A stretch of 64,000 nt of DNA. It comes from an uncultured Kiloniellaceae bacterium. GTDB lineage: Bacteria > Pseudomonadota > Alphaproteobacteria > Kiloniellales > Kiloniellaceae. The stretch covers positions 1 to 64,000 of the forward strand of contig CANLSF010000003.1 of the NCBI GenBank assembly GCA_947493695.1, written 5' to 3'. This document shows, one piece after another, positions 42,372 through 51,301 of this stretch. How positions within the stretch are numbered: the stretch's first letter is position 1; the number at the start of each line of letters is the position of its first letter. A program made the translations under genes and the position numbers. Below the pieces are notes generated by a model. The model saw only the letters and a program-made list of their open reading frames with translations, did not search any database and was not told the DNA's origin.

Positions 42372-44828
42372 GTGACTGACAAGACTCCCGAGACTTCACA
42401 GCCCAAAGCATCCCCTCAAACTGCGATGCGCGCACGTGGCAAACGCCCGACTTTAAAGACGATCGCCACAATTACCGGCCTGGGCGTCACCACGGTTTCA
42501 AGAGCCTTGAAAGACGGTCCGGAGATTGCCGAGGAGACCAAACGCAAAGTCCGCCAGATCGCCAGCGAAGTCGGATATTATCCGGATCGTGCCGGCGTGC
42601 GACTGCGCACCGGCAAAACCAATGTCATCAGTCTGGTTCTCAATCCTCATGACGAGGTGGTCGGCTACGGCTCCTCAGTTATCCTGGGACTGTCGCAAGT
42701 TCTGAGTTCTACGCCCTATCACCTTGTGGTAACACCGCATTTTCTCAACGCTGACCCGATGGACTCTGTGCGTTACATCACGGAAAGCGGCGCGGCAGAC
42801 GGTATCGTTTTTTCCCGCACCGAACCCATGGATCCGCGCGTCCGCTATCTGATGGAGATCGATTTCCCCTTCGTCTGCCATGGCCGGACCGAGCTCTCGA
42901 CCGAGCACCCCTACCATGATTACGACAACGCGGAATTCAGTAGGCTTGCTGCCGAGCGCCTGATCGAAAAGGGCCGCAAACGCCTGGTCCTGATCGCGCC
43001 CCCGAGTGCGCACACATATCACCAACATATGACGCGCGGCTTCGCGGACACTGTCCGCGAGGCCGGTGTCGAGCAGATCTTCATGCCTCAGGTCGATCTG
43101 GACAGCACACCGGAACAGATCAGAACCGCCATCAGAGAATTCGCTGTGCAGGGGCAGCGCCCGGACGGTTTTGTCTGCGGCGGTGAGATATCTGCAATTG
43201 CCCTGATGGCCGGGCTCGACGACGCAGGGCTCAAAATCGGCCAGGACGTTGATATCGTTGCGAAGCAAACATCCAGTATTTTCAATCACTCCCTTCCGCA
43301 AATAGATACGATCTACGAAGACCTGACAGCGACCGGTCAGGAGCTCGCCAACATCATTTTGCGACGTCTGGACGGCAGTCCTGTTGCAAGTCTTCAGACG
43401 ATCGGAAAACCGGAACTCAGGTTCCGCACAGCTACATCCGAACCGGCAGGCGCGCGCTCGGCCACACAAGCGTCCAAGCACACCACGAGCCAAGCTTCAG
43501 CTACGGCAGAGGGCACCGTCATACGTGGTACGAACGGAAAGGCGAAGATGGAAGAGGCGGCCAAGCCTCCAACGCCGCCAGACCTCGATAAACCACTCCG
43601 GACCCAGATCATGGCGGCCAAGCGCATGCTCCGCCGGAACAAAGCCAAGATAAAGTCCTCATTCGCCCACCTCGGTGATGCCATGAAGGCGGAAGTTGAC
43701 GAAATCCAGGCCACGGTTGCCGCGGGACGGCCCTGCATCCCGGAGCTCGATTTCGCGACAATCCGCGACGGCATGGTGTCCGACCAGACCCGTGCCGATA
43801 TCCGCAAACGCGGCGCTGTCGTCGTACGAGGGGTGTTTGATCGCACCCAGGCTGAAGACTGGAACGAAGAACTGGCTGCCTATATCGCCGACAACGACTA
43901 CTACACCAAGGAGGTCAGCAAGCGCGGTCTGGACAAATACTTCGACGAACTGGCGTCGGGACGGCCTCAGATCTTCGGCCTTTACTGGTCAAAACCGCAG
44001 GTGATGATCCGCCAGGCCGAAACCATGGCCGCAACAAAGCGGTTTCTCAACGGCTTATGGGATATTGCCAGTCCAAACGGTAAGGAATTCGATCCAGATA
44101 ACGACTATACCTATGCCGACCGTATTCGGCGCCGCGAGCCAGGCGACAAGACACTCGGCCTTTCCCCCCATATGGATGCGGGATCTTACGAACGCTGGAC
44201 GGACCCTGCATTTCAAAGCATTTACGAGGCCGTCTTTGCAGGCGATTGGCAGGCCTACGATCCCTGGAACGCCGCCGAGCGCACGCAAACCATCGAATAC
44301 CCTTCCCCGGCCGTCTGCTCGATGTTCCGTACCTTTCAGGGCTGGACCGGCCTGACCACCCAGGGACCGAACGACGGGACGCTGCAACTGGTGCCCAGCG
44401 CCAAGGCTATCGCCTACATGCTGCTGCGCGCCCTGCAAGATGATGTGGCCGAAGATGATCTCTGCGGCGCCCTGCCGGGCCGGGCGCTCAGCGCCAACAA
44501 GGAATGGCATCCGGTCCTGATGGAAGGTCTCGTTTCGATCCCCACTGTCGAACCGGGCGATACCGTCTGGTGGCATCCGGACGTCATCCACGCTGTGGAG
44601 GACGAGCACAAGGGCACGGGCTACTCAAATGTGGTTTATGTCGGCGCATCGCCACGCTGTGCGAAGAACACGGTCTACGCCAGGAAACAGGCGCGCGCTT
44701 TCATCGAAGGGCTCTCAGCCCCCGACTTCGCGCCGGAAAACTACGAGGTGAACTTCATTGGCCGCGCGACGGCAGCCGATCTGACCGAGCTCGGCAAGGA
44801 GCAGATGGCCCTCGAGACATTGATTTAA
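42372..44828 (+). CDS. Fusion of LacI-family repressor and DUF1479 (YbiU-like, Fe/2-oxoglutarate oxygenase-type) domain
   Basis: One open frame of 818 residues. Residues about 25-80 are a LacI helix-turn-helix (LKTIATITGLGVTTVSRAL), and about 85-358 the sugar-binding effector domain. A polar, Ser/Thr/Ala-rich linker (about 360-405) leads into a complete DUF1479 domain (about 408-818), which by itself is as long as E. coli YbiU. It holds SPHMDAGSYERW (H600, D602) and WWHPDVIHAVED (H735, H740), compatible with an HxD...H iron site. The start is GTG; an ATG at 42426 is also possible. It faces the sugar ABC operon across the operator array and is presumably its sugar-responsive regulator, with an added oxygenase activity or sensor. 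The substrate is unknown. Confidence 0.88.
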   Translation: MTDKTPETSQPKASPQTAMRARGKRPTLKTIATITGLGVTTVSRALKDGPEIAEETKRKVRQIASEVGYYPDRAGVRLRTGKTNVISLVLNPHDEVVGYGSSVILGLSQVLSSTPYHLVVTPHFLNADPMDSVRYITESGAADGIVFSRTEPMDPRVRYLMEIDFPFVCHGRTELSTEHPYHDYDNAEFSRLAAERLIEKGRKRLVLIAPPSAHTYHQHMTRGFADTVREAGVEQIFMPQVDLDSTPEQIRTAIREFAVQGQRPDGFVCGGEISAIALMAGLDDAGLKIGQDVDIVAKQTSSIFNHSLPQIDTIYEDLTATGQELANIILRRLDGSPVASLQTIGKPELRFRTATSEPAGARSATQASKHTTSQASATAEGTVIRGTNGKAKMEEAAKPPTPPDLDKPLRTQIMAAKRMLRRNKAKIKSSFAHLGDAMKAEVDEIQATVAAGRPCIPELDFATIRDGMVSDQTRADIRKRGAVVVRGVFDRTQAEDWNEELAAYIADNDYYTKEVSKRGLDKYFDELASGRPQIFGLYWSKPQVMIRQAETMAATKRFLNGLWDIASPNGKEFDPDNDYTYADRIRRREPGDKTLGLSPHMDAGSYERWTDPAFQSIYEAVFAGDWQAYDPWNAAERTQTIEYPSPAVCSMFRTFQGWTGLTTQGPNDGTLQLVPSAKAIAYMLLRALQDDVAEDDLCGALPGRALSANKEWHPVLMEGLVSIPTVEPGDTVWWHPDVIHAVEDEHKGTGYSNVVYVGASPRCAKNTVYARKQARAFIEGLSAPDFAPENYEVNFIGRATAADLTELGKEQMALETLI

Positions 44829-44837
44829 GAGAGATGG

Positions 44838-45347
44838 TCAGCCGGCCATCTTGGTGTAGGCGCCACGGAAATAAAGCAGCGGCCTGGAACCAACGGGCCC
44901 TGTCGCAAGCTTGGTCACCAAACCAATGACGATGATGTGGTCTCCTGCGTCGTGCACGGCGTTCAAGGCGCATTCCAGATTGACCAGGCAATCGGGAAGC
45001 ACGGGAACACCACTCTCCCAGACATCATATGAGATACCATCCCATTTATCGGGATGCGGGCTGGCGAACCGAACCGACAGGTCTTCCTGCTGCTCAGCCA
45101 GTACGTTAACAACAAAATGCTCTGCCTTCTGAAAACAGGGAAAACTGAAGGCTGCCCGGTCGATACAGAAGGAAATCAACGGTGGCTCAAGCGACACCGA
45201 ATTAAAGGAATTGACGGTCACGCCCCGCGGCAGGCCCGCATCGTCCAATACCGAGACCACAGCAACGCCCGTCGCGTAACCGCCCAGAGCCGTCCGGTAA
45301 TCCTGTGAATCGAAGTTCATCGCGTTTTTCATTTCCGCAGTTGGCAT
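44838..45347 (-). CDS. Flavin reductase-like domain protein
   Basis: About 169 residues of the flavin reductase/FMN-binding split-barrel family, with LGGYATGVAVVSVLDDAG, VTVNSFNSVSLEPPLISFCI and FVVNVLAEQQEDLS. Such proteins supply reduced flavin to a monooxygenase or act as NAD(P)H:flavin oxidoreductases. The start is uncertain among ATGs at 45347, 45332 and 45320; the last has the most usual N-terminus (MNFDSQDYR). It is convergent with the LacI-DUF1479 gene, ten bases away, and no flavin-dependent oxygenase is nearby. Confidence 0.83.
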   Translation of the reverse strand: MPTAEMKNAMNFDSQDYRTALGGYATGVAVVSVLDDAGLPRGVTVNSFNSVSLEPPLISFCIDRAAFSFPCFQKAEHFVVNVLAEQQEDLSVRFASPHPDKWDGISYDVWESGVPVLPDCLVNLECALNAVHDAGDHIIVIGLVTKLATGPVGSRPLLYFRGAYTKMAG

Positions 45348-45640
45348 GACTGTGGCGCATCGATACAGCACAGTCGTAAAAAAATAAATATTCTTCCCGG
45401 TTTTTACTGGAATCCAGTTCAATAAAGCCTGCAGGCAAACCGTGAACGGCTATTCTCCTCTAACATAGGGGCCGAAAGAGATTTGCACAGGTTTCATGAC
45501 CTTTGATCCGAGGCGCTGGACGAGTTGCGGGCCACGCTGGATCGGCTTAGACTTCCTTTCTTATCATAAACCCAGATGACGTAGGGATTTGTCCCCTGCC
45601 CGCTCCCAATCCGCCAAACAGAAATGACTCCGGCCCTTGC

Positions 45641-46495
45641 GTGCCGGAACCGGAATTGCCTGAGCGCGATACAGCCGATCACGACTCATCTCCGGACGAG
45701 GCGCAAACACTGTCGACAAGTCGCAGAAGCTATCCGCTCATTCGCGCAATTTTTGCCCATCTGACCGCTGCTGCCGTTGTCATCGGCGGTCATCAGATTC
45801 TGGGAAGCCGTTTCGACCTCATTCTCCCGCTGCCGGCTCTGCTGGTCCTGCAGGGACTGATCGCTGCCGGTCTTGGTCAGGCAATGGGATTGGCCAAGTG
45901 GTGGCTCCTGATCAACTTCCTGATCCCCACAGCCGTGGTCCTCGCGCTCTCCTTCAATCTGCCGGCATGGGTCTATCCGCTGCTTTTTATCGTTTTAGCC
46001 CTGGTATTCTGGAACTCAGCCGATGACAGGGTACCGCTGTACCTGACCAACCGCACAACCTGGCGGAGCCTGCAGACCCTCATTGCTACGGAAACACGCG
46101 TCCAGAAAAAGCCACTCACGGTCACTGACATCGGATGTGGTCTTGGCGGCGCCCTGCTCTTCCTTGCGCGACAATGCCCCGATGCGAAATTCGTCGGCAT
46201 AGAGTCTGCGCCCCTTCCCTACGCTATTGCCCGTCTGCGCGTCGCGTTCAGTGGCCTTTCCAACCTCTCGGTCAGGTATGGCGATCTCTGGAAACAGGAC
46301 CTCGGCACCTTTGATCTCGTTTATTGCTTTCTCTCGCCCGAACCCATGCCCAGGCTCTACGAGAAGGCAAAAAGCGAGATGTCACCGGGCAAGCTCCTGA
46401 TAAGTAACTCCTTTAGTGTGCCAGGGGTCGCAACTGACGATGTTGTCAGGGTTGATGACCGCAGAGAGACCGAACTTCTGCTCTACCGCATCTGA
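45641..46495 (+). CDS. Membrane-anchored class I SAM methyltransferase-like protein
   Basis: A 284-residue protein. Residues about 35-130 form three to four hydrophobic segments; the C-terminal half is a Rossmann-like methyltransferase with motif I VTDIGCGLGGALLFLARQ, an acidic residue after FVGIES, and FDLVYCFLSPEPM. The combination of membrane N-terminus and methyltransferase is not common. It starts at GTG without a strong ribosome site. No substrate can be assigned; it precedes motA by 100 bp on the same strand. Confidence 0.75.
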   Translation: MPEPELPERDTADHDSSPDEAQTLSTSRRSYPLIRAIFAHLTAAAVVIGGHQILGSRFDLILPLPALLVLQGLIAAGLGQAMGLAKWWLLINFLIPTAVVLALSFNLPAWVYPLLFIVLALVFWNSADDRVPLYLTNRTTWRSLQTLIATETRVQKKPLTVTDIGCGLGGALLFLARQCPDAKFVGIESAPLPYAIARLRVAFSGLSNLSVRYGDLWKQDLGTFDLVYCFLSPEPMPRLYEKAKSEMSPGKLLISNSFSVPGVATDDVVRVDDRRETELLLYRI

Positions 46496-46527
46496 TCAGC
46501 GTTCAAGCTGGAGCGACTTTTCCTCAG

Positions 46528-46544
46528 TTAAACAAGTTATTAAC
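46528..46544 (+). promoter_or_regulatory. CtrA-like site upstream of motA
   Basis: TTAA-N8-TTAAC lies 50-70 bp before the motA start. The CtrA consensus is TTAA-N7-TTAAC, so the spacer is one base long. Flagellar and motor genes of alphaproteobacteria are frequent CtrA targets. Confidence 0.35.
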
Positions 46545-46595
46545 CGGTATCGATCTAACTTTACTCAAATTCTCTCTATAGGAAATTTGGGCCCA

Positions 46596-47462
46596 ATGTT
46601 TGTAATCGTCGGTCTTGTAGTAGTGTTCGGCTGCGTCGCTGGTGGCTATGCCGCCATGGGCGGCAAACTCGGCGTTCTCTGGGAACCCTTCGAATTCGTC
46701 ATCATTCTGGGTGGCGGTCTTGGTGCCTTTATCGTAACCAACAACTCAAAAGCGATCCTGGGCGGGGTCGGCAAGGCCCTCGGCCGACTCTTCAAGGGAC
46801 CGGTCTATAAAAAGGAAGATTTTCTCGAACTGCTGACCATGCAGTATCAGGTCTTTCGGCTGGCCAAGACCAAGGGCATGCTGGCGCTGGAGCCCCACAT
46901 CGAGAACCCGCACGAGAGCTCGCTCTTCTCCGAGTTTCCTAAGTTCCACGGCGATCATCACGCGGTGGACTTCGTGTGCGATTATCTGCGTCTCATGTCG
47001 CTGGGCGCCAACAAGCCCCACGAAATTGAAGCAATCATGGATCTGGAGTTAGAAACCCATCACGCCGAAGAACATGCGGTCGGCGGGGCTATCGCCGGCC
47101 TGGGTGACAGCCTCCCGGCCCTGGGCATCGTCGCGGCAGTGCTGGGCGTTATCAAAACTATGGGCTCCATCTCCGCGCCCCCGGAAATTCTGGGCGGGCT
47201 GATCGGCGCTGCACTGGTGGGAACCTTTTTCGGTATCTTCATGGCCTACGGTGTGATCACCCCTCTTGCAGGTGCCTTTAACGTGGTCGTCGCTGAAGAT
47301 TCCAAATACTACGAGTGCATCAAGGCGGGCTTGCTGTCGCACATGGCCGGAAATCCGCCGACCGTTTCGGTGGAATACGCGCGCAAGTGTTTGTTATCCC
47401 ATAACCGTCCGACCTTCGCAGAGGTCGAAGAGGCTTCTGACGCCCTGGCCGCGCCTGCTTAG
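46596..47462 (+). CDS. motA: Flagellar motor stator protein MotA
   Basis: A 288-residue inner-membrane proton-channel subunit. It has four membrane segments, the first being MFVIVGLVVVFGCVAGGYAA, and the cytoplasmic loop between segments 2 and 3 with charged residues that act on FliG. The conserved prolines are in DSLPALGIVAAVLGVIKTMG. The ATG at 46596 is chosen over longer readings because the protein then starts at the first membrane segment and AGGAAA lies upstream. It is followed by motB after 92 bp. Confidence 0.93.
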   Translation: MFVIVGLVVVFGCVAGGYAAMGGKLGVLWEPFEFVIILGGGLGAFIVTNNSKAILGGVGKALGRLFKGPVYKKEDFLELLTMQYQVFRLAKTKGMLALEPHIENPHESSLFSEFPKFHGDHHAVDFVCDYLRLMSLGANKPHEIEAIMDLELETHHAEEHAVGGAIAGLGDSLPALGIVAAVLGVIKTMGSISAPPEILGGLIGAALVGTFFGIFMAYGVITPLAGAFNVVVAEDSKYYECIKAGLLSHMAGNPPTVSVEYARKCLLSHNRPTFAEVEEASDALAAPA

Positions 47463-47554
47463 CGCCCCCACAGCAAAACGAGTTGAGAACCGCGCTGGCC
47501 ACTTTTCGCCGCTTTAACGAAAACTGGTCAGACTCTGGAGGAAAGAAAGCTTAG

Positions 47555-48514
47555 ATGGCCGAAGAAGGCGAAAGCGCTGGTGGTGGCGATGATGGTGGCA
47601 ACATCATCATCATCAAAAAGGTAAAAAAGGGCGGCCATGGATCTCATGGCGGTGCCTGGAAAATTGCCTACGCCGACTTCGTAACCGCAATGATGGCCTT
47701 CTTCCTGCTCATGTGGTTGCTGGCCAACACTTCCGAAGAGCAAAAAGAAGGTATCGCAGACTACTTCACTCCCAACCCTCGCGTTTCCTCCTCCACCAGT
47801 GGTTCCGACGGCGTGCTCGGCGGGAAGACCATTACCGAGGAGGGCGCCATGATCGACGATCGTTCGGCGATCGGAGTCCAGGTCACACTTCCCCCCGCCG
47901 AGGAAACAGAAGAAGAGCCTGACCCGGATGCACCTCCTGGCGAGACCGCTTCCGCGAAGGCTGCACGCGAAGCCGAAGAGGCAGCGCAAAAAGCCAAATT
48001 CGAAGAAGAAACCAAACAGTTCGACGAAGCAGAGGCAGCCTTGAAACGCGCCATCATCGAAGCGCCTGAACTACGCGAACTGGTCAATAATCTGGTGGTC
48101 GACCACACACCTGAGGGCCTGCGTATTCAGCTCGTCGATCAAAACAAGAAATCCATGTTCCCCTCAGGTAAGGCGGACATGTTCGAGCATACGACGAAAC
48201 TCATGGCTCTGGTCGTCAAAGCCATCGGCGACCTGCCGCAAAAGATCTCCATTAAGGGCCACACGGATGCCACACCCTTCGCAGGCCGGAATGGCTACAC
48301 CAACTGGGAACTCTCAACAGACCGTGCGAACGCCAGTCGGCGCGCCCTGATTGGCGGTGGCCTGTCTCCCGAGCGCGTGGTCTCTGTTGTTGGCCGGGCG
48401 GCCATGGATCCGCTTATCGTCGAAGACCCGCGTTCACCCCAGAACCGAAGGATTTCCATTATCCTGCTGCGTGAGAATCAGGCGATCGACGCGGAAGACA
48501 ACGAGGCCGGCTAA
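47555..48514 (+). CDS. motB: Flagellar motor stator protein MotB
   Basis: A 319-residue stator subunit. The single membrane segment contains the proton-carrying aspartate in AYADFVTAMMAFFLLMW. A charged, alanine/glutamate-rich linker (about 105-170) leads to an OmpA-like peptidoglycan-binding domain with ISIKGHTDATPF, NWELSTDRANASRRAL and DPRSPQNRRISIILL. The linker is longer and more acidic than in E. coli MotB. GGAGG lies upstream of the ATG. Confidence 0.94.
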   Translation: MAEEGESAGGGDDGGNIIIIKKVKKGGHGSHGGAWKIAYADFVTAMMAFFLLMWLLANTSEEQKEGIADYFTPNPRVSSSTSGSDGVLGGKTITEEGAMIDDRSAIGVQVTLPPAEETEEEPDPDAPPGETASAKAAREAEEAAQKAKFEEETKQFDEAEAALKRAIIEAPELRELVNNLVVDHTPEGLRIQLVDQNKKSMFPSGKADMFEHTTKLMALVVKAIGDLPQKISIKGHTDATPFAGRNGYTNWELSTDRANASRRALIGGGLSPERVVSVVGRAAMDPLIVEDPRSPQNRRISIILLRENQAIDAEDNEAG

Positions 48515-48883
48515 AGCCCGAACGCATTGAGACCGACAAGCTCAAGGTCCTCATCGAAACAACTGGTCCTGCGATAGGGACACGGGTTCCGGCGTAGAGT
48601 TCCCAAGCTCCCCGGTCGCCATAATCAGTCAACTGCTCCCCCTTATTTCATCGGTTGTCTCGATAAACCGGGCGTAAGGGTGCGGAAGACGGGCAGACCT
48701 TTTTCAAAAGCCCTTGCACCTGCAGAAACCATTGGGTATGCCGCCGTAGCGCTGCCCTATTGCGGCCTCTAACACTTGCTGCGCTGGGTTACCCTGGTTG
48801 ACGAAAGTCTTAGGCTTTGGAAGGTCTCCAACCTCGAGCTCCGACGCAGAACAGAGACGACTGGGCTAAAGGAGCCTGACAGT
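48515..48883. other. Intergenic stretch with no recognised feature
   Basis: About 370 bp between motB and the YchJ-family gene. The frame of the YchJ gene stays open upstream of its ATG but has no ribosome site there. I see no tRNA, terminator with a T-run, or other clear RNA signature. Confidence 0.4.
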
Positions 48884-49366
48884 ATGACTAATTGCCCTTG
48901 CGGCTCCGGCCGGACTTTCGACGCCTGTTGCGAACCGATTTTAGGCGGCACGCCTGCGGCGACCGCCGAAGCCCTGATGCGCTCGCGCTACACCGCCTTC
49001 ACAACCGGCAACGTGGATTACCTCTCGCAGACACTTTCCACTGAAGCCCGCAGCGACTTCGACGCGGCCGATGCCCAGAACACAGCCGACAGCGCAAAAT
49101 GGCTGGGCCTCGAAGTCCGCGCTACCAAAGGCGGCGGCGAAAAGGACGAGACTGGCTCGGTGGAATTCGTCGCGCTCTTTTCCCTGAACGGCCAGCGTCA
49201 AGCTCACCATGAGCTGGCCGCGTTCGAGCGTGAAGAAGGCCGCTGGGTCTACACCACCGGCCAGATCAATCCCAAGGAAGCTCCGCGCCAAACCGTCAAG
49301 GTCGGCCGCAACGAACCCTGCCCCTGCGGTTCGGGCAAGAAATACAAGAAGTGCTGTGGAGCTTAA
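48884..49366 (+). CDS. YchJ-family SEC-C motif protein
   Basis: A 160-residue protein with a zinc-binding SEC-C motif at each end: [14 protein letters not shown] and [16 protein letters not shown]. The central part ([19 protein letters not shown]) is the YchJ/UPF0225 NTF2-like domain. The role is not established; SEC-C motifs often mediate binding to ribosome- or SecB-related partners. AGGAG nine bases before the ATG fixes the start. A terminator lies about 107 bp downstream. Confidence 0.86.
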   Translation: MTNCPCGSGRTFDACCEPILGGTPAATAEALMRSRYTAFTTGNVDYLSQTLSTEARSDFDAADAQNTADSAKWLGLEVRATKGGGEKDETGSVEFVALFSLNGQRQAHHELAAFEREEGRWVYTTGQINPKEAPRQTVKVGRNEPCPCGSGKKYKKCCGA

Positions 49367-49473
49367 CGGCCCCGGGGTAACACGGACAAAAGTCATAAGC
49401 CCCGAGAACTATCGCGCATAATCCGGTATCGCAGGGCCCACGGCGCATTTCTTCTCAAGGCAAGAAAACATTG

Positions 49474-49498
49474 GGGCGGGCCCAAAAGCCCGCCCTTT
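49474..49498 (+). terminator. Intrinsic terminator between convergent YchJ and aminotransferase genes
   Basis: GGGCGGGC (49474-49481) pairs perfectly with GCCCGCCC (49488-49495) around CCAAAA and is followed by TTTC. The T-run is short, but the stem is very GC-rich. It lies in the gap between convergent genes and best serves the plus strand. Confidence 0.7.
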
Positions 49499-49512
49499 CG
49501 TCGACATTCACA

Positions 49513-50901
49513 TCAGGCCGCCGTCACGCGCCCAAGAGCTTCATCAATCGCTGAGACGATCTCATCGATGTCATCCTTGGTGGCAATCAGCGCGGGTGAC
49601 AGGCAAAGCGTGTTGTTCAGTCCCGGCAGTGAGCGGTTGGTCGCACCAATCACAACCGCGTTGTGCTTCATGCAGTCGCCCACGATAGCCTGTGTCACGG
49701 ACTCAGGAACCGGATCGCGGGTTTCACGGTCGGCTACCAGTTCCGCACCAACAAAGAGGCCCTTGCCGCGGACTTCGCCGATCATCTCATGTTTGCCCTT
49801 GAGGCCTTCGAGCTTGTCCACCAGGTAATCACCCATCTTGGCGGTGTTTCCGAGAAGGTTTTCGTCTTCCAGAATGCGCATGTTCTCGATGGCTGCTGCC
49901 GGTCCGGCGGTGCAGCCGCCGAAGGTCGAGATGTCGCGGAAGTAGCTCATGGGGTCGTCCGGGTCGGTCTTGAACTCATCGAACAGCGCTTCGGTGGTCA
50001 CTGTGCAGGAGATGGCCGCATAGCCGGAGGCAACGCCCTTCGCCATGGTCACGATATCTGGCTTGATGCCGTAATGCTGATATCCGAACCACTCGCCCGT
50101 GCGGCCCATGCCGCAGACGACCTCGTCGATGATCAGAATGATATCGTACTTGGCGCAGATTTCCTGCACCCGGTCCCAATAGCCTGCGGGCGGCACAATC
50201 ACGCCGCCACCTGCCGTCACGGGCTCCAGAATCAGGCCGCCAACCGTATCGGCACCTTCGCGCAGAATGACTTCCTCGATCGCATTGGCGGCGCGGATGC
50301 CGTAGTCCTCAACCTCACCCCACTGGGAGCGGTACTCCAGACAGTGCGGAACCTCGACAAAACCAGGGGTAAAGGGCCCGTACATGCCCTTGCGCTCCTG
50401 CTGCCCGCCGGAGGACAGGGCGGTAATAGTGGTTCCGTGATAATCGCGCTCACGATAGAGGATCTTGTTCTTCTTGCCGCCGTGCTTCTGATGAGAGATC
50501 TGACGAACAATCTTGTACGCCTTCTCATTCGCCTCGGAGCCGGAGTTGGAGTAGTAGACGCGGCTCATGCCCGGCATCTTGGCGATCAGCATTTCCGCGA
50601 AGTTGGCGCCGGGAATGGTACCCATGGAGCCTGCAAAGAAGTTCATCTTAACAAGTTGATCGCGCACGGCATTGGCGATGCGCTCGCGGCCATAGCCGAC
50701 GTTGACGGTCCAGACGCCGCCGGAGACGGCATCAAGATGCTCGCGCCCGGCCTGATTCCAGACTCGCAAGCCTTTGCCCTCGATGATGAGCAGCGGATCG
50801 ACCGTGTCGAACTTCTTATGCTGGGTCAGATGGTGCCAAATACGGGTGCGGTCATTCTCGATAACCTGGCTGAAATCGTTGACGTCGACGTTGATGTTCA
50901 T
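49513..50901 (-). CDS. tpa: Class III aminotransferase, probably taurine:pyruvate aminotransferase
   Basis: A 462-residue PLP enzyme. The motifs SNSGSEANEKAYKIVRQ, YHGTTI, LILEPVTAGGGVIVPP, IIDEVVCGMGRTGEWFGYQHY and the PLP lysine in VTMAKGVASGYAAIS mark class III omega-aminotransferases. The N-terminal and central sequence fits Tpa, which converts taurine and pyruvate to sulfoacetaldehyde and alanine. No Xsc or taurine importer is in the window, so another omega-amine substrate remains possible. GGGAG precedes the ATG, and a perfect 22-bp palindrome lies 73 bp upstream. Confidence 0.8.
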   Translation of the reverse strand: MNINVDVNDFSQVIENDRTRIWHHLTQHKKFDTVDPLLIIEGKGLRVWNQAGREHLDAVSGGVWTVNVGYGRERIANAVRDQLVKMNFFAGSMGTIPGANFAEMLIAKMPGMSRVYYSNSGSEANEKAYKIVRQISHQKHGGKKNKILYRERDYHGTTITALSSGGQQERKGMYGPFTPGFVEVPHCLEYRSQWGEVEDYGIRAANAIEEVILREGADTVGGLILEPVTAGGGVIVPPAGYWDRVQEICAKYDIILIIDEVVCGMGRTGEWFGYQHYGIKPDIVTMAKGVASGYAAISCTVTTEALFDEFKTDPDDPMSYFRDISTFGGCTAGPAAAIENMRILEDENLLGNTAKMGDYLVDKLEGLKGKHEMIGEVRGKGLFVGAELVADRETRDPVPESVTQAIVGDCMKHNAVVIGATNRSLPGLNNTLCLSPALIATKDDIDEIVSAIDEALGRVTAA

Positions 50902-50973
50902 CTTTTTTCTCCCAATTGGCCCGCATCAGACCGGTCAGCACCTCAGCAAAGCCGCCATTTCCTATACGGCGCG

Positions 50974-50995
50974 GGTGTGTAACCGGTTACACACC
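50974..50995. promoter_or_regulatory. Perfect 22-bp palindromic operator upstream of the aminotransferase gene
   Basis: The half-site GGTGTGTAACC is followed at once by its exact reverse complement, giving a perfect palindrome with a central CG. TGTAACCGGTTACA inside it is typical of LacI/GalR-family operators. It lies 73 bp upstream of the start codon; the regulator gene is not adjacent. Confidence 0.75.
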
Positions 50996-51191
50996 TATTC
51001 TGTTTCTTATCCGTCATAGCCTAGAGTCGAAAGCGAGCGCAAATTCGATTTTTCATTCCAGTAGAAAAAATTGCGTATCATGGTTTCATCTCCATACACG
51101 CAGCTCGTCTTCCGGCAATCTGAATGCCTGTTGGAGACGTCATGAAAAAAAATTGATGACAGTCTCTCCTGTCCTGTGCAACGCTTAGGTC

Positions 51192-51272
51192 ATGATCAAC
51201 TCGTTCGCCACTTTCTGGTTTTACTTTAGCTATCCGGGCCCACAGGCGGACGGAGGGGATCCTATGTTCTGA
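51192..51272 (+). CDS. Aromatic-rich leader peptide of DAHP synthase gene (26 residues)
   Basis: An ATG opens a 26-codon frame that reads FATFWFYFSY in residues 5-14: four Phe, two Tyr and one Trp within ten codons. It ends in TGA 29 bases before an intrinsic terminator hairpin, which itself precedes the DAHP synthase gene. This is the layout of a classical transcription-attenuation leader sensing charged tRNA-Phe/Tyr/Trp. The ribosome site (TTAGG) is weak and close to the ATG. Confidence 0.82.
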   Translation: MINSFATFWFYFSYPGPQADGGDPMF

Positions 51273-51301
51273 CGACAACAGAGACATACGAAGCCGAACC
51301 A

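Noticed and set aside
45494..45682. Minus-strand 62-codon frame upstream of the methyltransferase gene
   Set aside because: No ribosome site, overlaps the methyltransferase start, and no recognisable family.
48515..48883. Possible structured RNA between motB and the YchJ gene
   Set aside because: No match to any RNA family I know and no long complementary arms with a T-run.
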